In this document: positions 61,900-64,000 of the stretch, in pieces
How the letters are laid out: every line of letters starts with the position of its first letter
Numbering within the stretch: position 1 is the first letter of the stretch
Assembly: GCA_965249925.1 (NCBI GenBank)
Contig: OZ252260.1
Span: 1,922,001-1,986,000, forward strand
Length of the DNA: 64,000 nucleotides
Direction of reading: 5' to 3'
Source of the DNA: Hoeflea_A sp965249925
GTDB taxonomy: Bacteria > Pseudomonadota > Alphaproteobacteria > Rhizobiales > Rhizobiaceae
Notes under the pieces: model-generated
What the model was told of the DNA's origin: nothing
Seen by the model: only the letters and a program-made list of their open reading frames with translations
Databases searched by the model: none
Position numbers and translations under genes: made by a program

Positions 61900-63603
61900 C
61901 TATACTCCGTCCTGTTGCCGAAACTGCAGGCGCCGTGGCGTGAACCGCAAAACCCGATCCGGGACATCGACGCCGGCTGAACGCATATGTTGCCCACGCA
62001 AAAACGCGCAGGCGCCTTCCAGCAGGTTGTGGCCGATTTGCCCGACAGTCCGGTGCTCTAACGGCTCCAGGTAGCTTCCCCTGACCCATTCGTTGAACGC
62101 GCCCATGGCCGGCCCGCACCAGATCTGGTAGTCGATCTGTCGTTCGTCGTGCCCCTCGCGCGCCCACTGAGCGCCCATGAAAAGATAGCGGCGGAACACC
62201 AGGGCCATTTGCAGTTTCGCATCGGCATCGGCTCTGGCGACCAGGTTCGGGTTGCGCGTTGCGTGATAGGTCCGGGTTTCGTGCCAGGCGGCATCGCAGT
62301 CTGAGTGCAGCACCTGTTGCTCGAGCCAGGTTCTGTCGGCCCCGGCAATCTCGTGCAGCCCTGCGTGACGCCGGTACAGATCGTGCAGCCGATGCCCTCG
62401 CACGTGAAACATCGTACCTTTCCTCAGCACCTGGACCTTCACGCCGCGCTCGAACATGTCCGCCGCCGGAGCCATCGCCACATCGGCAATTCCGCACGCC
62501 GCGAGCATCCGGCGTCCGCTGAGCGACAGACCCGACTCCACGGCTGCCTGGTTGACCGAACCGGTCACCACGTAGTCGGCGCCGAGATGGAAGGCGCTGG
62601 CGATGGCGGATGGTGTACCAAGACCGCCCGCCGCCCCAAGCCTGATCGGCCGTTGATAGGCATGGCGTTCGACCAATTGCTGGCGCAGCCCGTCGATTAC
62701 CGGAAACACCACCCTCAGCGAACGGTTGTCGGTATGACCGCCCGAATCCGCCTCGACGGTGATGTCTTCGGCAACCGGAAGCCGGCTTTGCATCTCGGCC
62801 TGGGCCTCCGAAATGAGCCCAGCCGCGGCCAGCTCCCGCAGCATCGCTTCCGGTGGCGGTGTCATGAACGCTCTGGCGACCTCGGGCCGCGAGACTTTGG
62901 CAAAGATATGGATGGCGCGTGCCGGGGCGCCATTGTCCACACGCGACAATCCGGCCGCCGCAAGGCGTACGACCTGGGGCGAAAGCTGCATGAACGCCGA
63001 CGCTGAGATGCGCCGGACATTGTTTTGCAGGAACAGGTCGGCGATTTCCGTTTCGCGCTCCGGGTGATCGGGGCTGTGAATAAGGTTCATGCCCCACGGC
63101 GTGCCCGGCGCCAGCGCCGTGCTGATGGTATCAATGGCCTGTGCAATCACCGCGGGCCGCAGCCCGGCACTGCCAAAAAAGCCGAGAAAACCGCTGCGCG
63201 CCGCAGCGATCACCATGTCGGTGGTGGCTATCCCGCGAGCCATTTCGCCGACGACATAGGCAAATCGGCAGCCATGGATGGTTGTGAACCGATGGTGGCC
63301 CAGCGCTTCCGGCACAATCGGTGGCAGAAGCGCGATCAGGCCGGCGGTTTCAGACCGTGTGTCCGACGAAAACGCATCCTGAAGCTCTTGGCCGTGCGGC
63401 TGTATCGCCTTCGGCCACCGGCCGGCGTCTTGGTTTTCGAAAACGGCCACCGGTGAAGCCAGGCGTTCGACGCAAAGACGGATGTCGCTTGAAGAACCCT
63501 CGCCACGAGGCTCGGAGGGTAGGACTGGCCTGATTCCAGCCGGGCGTGTCGTTGACTGGCTGCCACGTGTCGCCCAGTCGACGCTCATACTCGATACACT
63601 CAT
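61900..63603 (-). CDS. pfaD: PfaD-family enoyl reductase (PUFA/polyketide synthase trans-ER)
   Basis: This 567-residue protein has a flavin-binding TIM-barrel of the nitropropane-dioxygenase type: GFLGFFGSAGL, WGMNLIHSPDHPERE, ADSGGHTDNR, RLGAAGGLGTPSAIASAFHLGADYVVTGSVNQ. A helical C-terminus (MGAQWAREGHDERQIDYQIWCGPAMGAFN) is diagnostic for PfaD. It reduces the enoyl intermediates of the ACP-bound chain in trans, using FMN and NADPH. It is the first gene of the leftward operon, with its stop only 5 nt from the pfaA ATG. The order ER, KS-AT-ACP-KR, KS-CLF-AT-DH resembles myxobacterial pfa1-pfa2-pfa3. Confidence 0.94.
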   Translation of the reverse strand: MSVSSMSVDWATRGSQSTTRPAGIRPVLPSEPRGEGSSSDIRLCVERLASPVAVFENQDAGRWPKAIQPHGQELQDAFSSDTRSETAGLIALLPPIVPEALGHHRFTTIHGCRFAYVVGEMARGIATTDMVIAAARSGFLGFFGSAGLRPAVIAQAIDTISTALAPGTPWGMNLIHSPDHPERETEIADLFLQNNVRRISASAFMQLSPQVVRLAAAGLSRVDNGAPARAIHIFAKVSRPEVARAFMTPPPEAMLRELAAAGLISEAQAEMQSRLPVAEDITVEADSGGHTDNRSLRVVFPVIDGLRQQLVERHAYQRPIRLGAAGGLGTPSAIASAFHLGADYVVTGSVNQAAVESGLSLSGRRMLAACGIADVAMAPAADMFERGVKVQVLRKGTMFHVRGHRLHDLYRRHAGLHEIAGADRTWLEQQVLHSDCDAAWHETRTYHATRNPNLVARADADAKLQMALVFRRYLFMGAQWAREGHDERQIDYQIWCGPAMGAFNEWVRGSYLEPLEHRTVGQIGHNLLEGACAFLRGQHMRSAGVDVPDRVLRFTPRRLQFRQQDGV

Positions 63604-63688
63604 ACAGCCGCCCCTGAACGGCGCAAACGCGCGATACTTGTGACCGGATCGTTAGTGCGGTTCTGTTAGAGTTCCGGCTCAATCAAAT

Positions 63689-63734
63689 GGTATCGGACAC
63701 ATTTCACAGGCAGCAACTGTTGGAATTAACAGTT
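63689..63734 (-). promoter_or_regulatory. Lux-box-like dyad with overlapping promoter (site 1)
   Basis: AACTGTTGGAATTAACAGTT (63715-63734) is a perfect 7-6-7 inverted repeat of the form NNCTG-N10-CAGNN. Reading leftward, its final TT begins TTGCTG (-35, 63716-63711), followed after 16 nt by GATACC (-10, 63694-63689), 86 nt before the pfaD ATG. The layout copies site 2 at 46669-46715. LuxR-type binding is inferred. Confidence 0.6.
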
Positions 63735-63779
63735 TGGTGAGGAAAAAGAGTCTGAGCTTCCGCCAATCTTGGGAATTAA

Positions 63780-63808
63780 GTAATATAAGATCGTGAAGGT
63801 TGACTCAA
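63780..63808 (-). promoter_or_regulatory. Candidate sigma70-type promoter upstream of pfaD
   Basis: Reading leftward, TTGAGT (63808-63803) and TATTAC (63785-63780) are separated by 17 nt in AT-rich DNA, 177 nt before the pfaD start and upstream of the dyad. It may be a second or basal promoter. Confidence 0.4.
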
Positions 63809-63897
63809 AACATATAAAAAACATCCTAAAATACGTAAGAATATTCAGGCGTTGCTATAAAGACAGGATAAGGCATTCCTGCAAGACTGGGCAAACG

Positions 63898-64000
63898 CTA
63901 TTGCGTCAACTCCCCGCCGATGTCCTCCAGAGCCGCACCTGCGATCATCGAATTCAGCATACCAAGTTCCCCGTCGAGCGGGCTCACCTCAATATCAGGG
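63898..64000 (-). CDS. C-terminus of an unidentified protein, cut by window edge
   Basis: The last 33 codons of a leftward gene are open up to the edge and end at TAG 63898-63900, reading DIEVSPLDGELGMLNSMIAG and then ALEDIGGELTQ. The composition is protein-like, but too little is present to name a family. It would lie upstream of pfaD in the same direction, separated by the 294-nt control region. Confidence 0.5.
   Translation of the reverse strand, partial: PDIEVSPLDGELGMLNSMIAGAALEDIGGELTQ

Larger units (their letters stand above)
63604..63897. other. AT-rich control region upstream of pfaD
   Basis: 294 nt without a supported gene, distinctly AT-richer than the flanking coding DNA, especially 63760-63860. 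It contains two candidate leftward promoters and a 20-bp dyad, listed separately. Confidence 0.5.

Noticed and set aside
61895..63097. Extension of the PfaA-like frame to 2351 residues
   Set aside because: It overlaps pfaD in another frame and is Arg-rich. The KS domain begins at ATG 61894, just after the pfaD stop.

Overview
The window reads as a chromosomal or large-replicon accessory segment of an alphaproteobacterium, most likely a Hyphomicrobiales (rhizobial-type) organism. The evidence is high GC with strong third-position GC bias, dense solute-transport and catabolic operons each with its own GntR, AraC or LysR regulator, and rhizobial-style gene content. I see no rRNA, tRNA, CRISPR array, transposase or integrase.

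Left part (1-34.7 kb), catabolic islands. (a) 1-10.4 kb: a polyamine-type ABC importer (binding protein, two permeases, ATPase) with an M81-family peptidase start, a cyclase-family hydrolase, a GntR/FCD regulator, a class III aminotransferase, a ThDP enzyme and an SDR. Related TTGATG/GTTGCATCAA dyads mark probable GntR operators. (b) 10.8-19.2 kb: an AraC regulator divergent from a phytanoyl-CoA-dioxygenase-like hydroxylase, a ribose-type ABC importer, a ribokinase-like kinase, RbsD, a divergent PanB-like aldolase and DeoC. This looks like a pathway for an unusual pentose, deoxypentose or modified nucleoside. (c) 19.4-24.5 kb: a soluble molybdopterin oxidoreductase, a 7Fe-type ferredoxin and an adrenodoxin-reductase-like flavoprotein, with an AraC regulator. 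(d) 24.7-34.7 kb: a ProVWX betaine-type importer with an SDR, a LysR regulator, a dimethylglycine/sarcosine dehydrogenase-like flavoprotein and split DhaK/DhaL kinase subunits.

Middle (34.7-45 kb): a secreted low-complexity protein and an exported caspase-like protease lie between two 140-bp direct copies of the dhaL 3' end, which suggests an inserted unit. Two large Ca-binding-repeat (RTX-type) proteins follow, then small VOC, ABM and SnoaL-like proteins, a winged-helix/TPR regulator, a NUDIX protein and a DUF218 protein.

Right part (45-63.6 kb): the most striking system, a PUFA-synthase-like (Pfa) megasynthase operon read leftwards. It contains PfaD-type enoyl reductase, a KS-AT-4xACP-KR protein, and a KS-CLF-AT-DH-DH protein ending in a PS-DH-like region. 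A polytopic membrane protein and an acyl-homoserine-lactone-synthase/FeeM-like acyltransferase follow in the same operon, and a phosphopantetheinyl transferase is encoded nearby on the other strand. Two 20-bp dyads of the lux-box form NNCTG-N10-CAGNN overlap candidate -35 boxes upstream of pfaD and of a small membrane protein gene. I infer that the operon makes a specialised long-chain acyl product, possibly passed to an amine or amino acid by the acyltransferase, under LuxR-type control. A further minus-strand gene is cut by the right edge.
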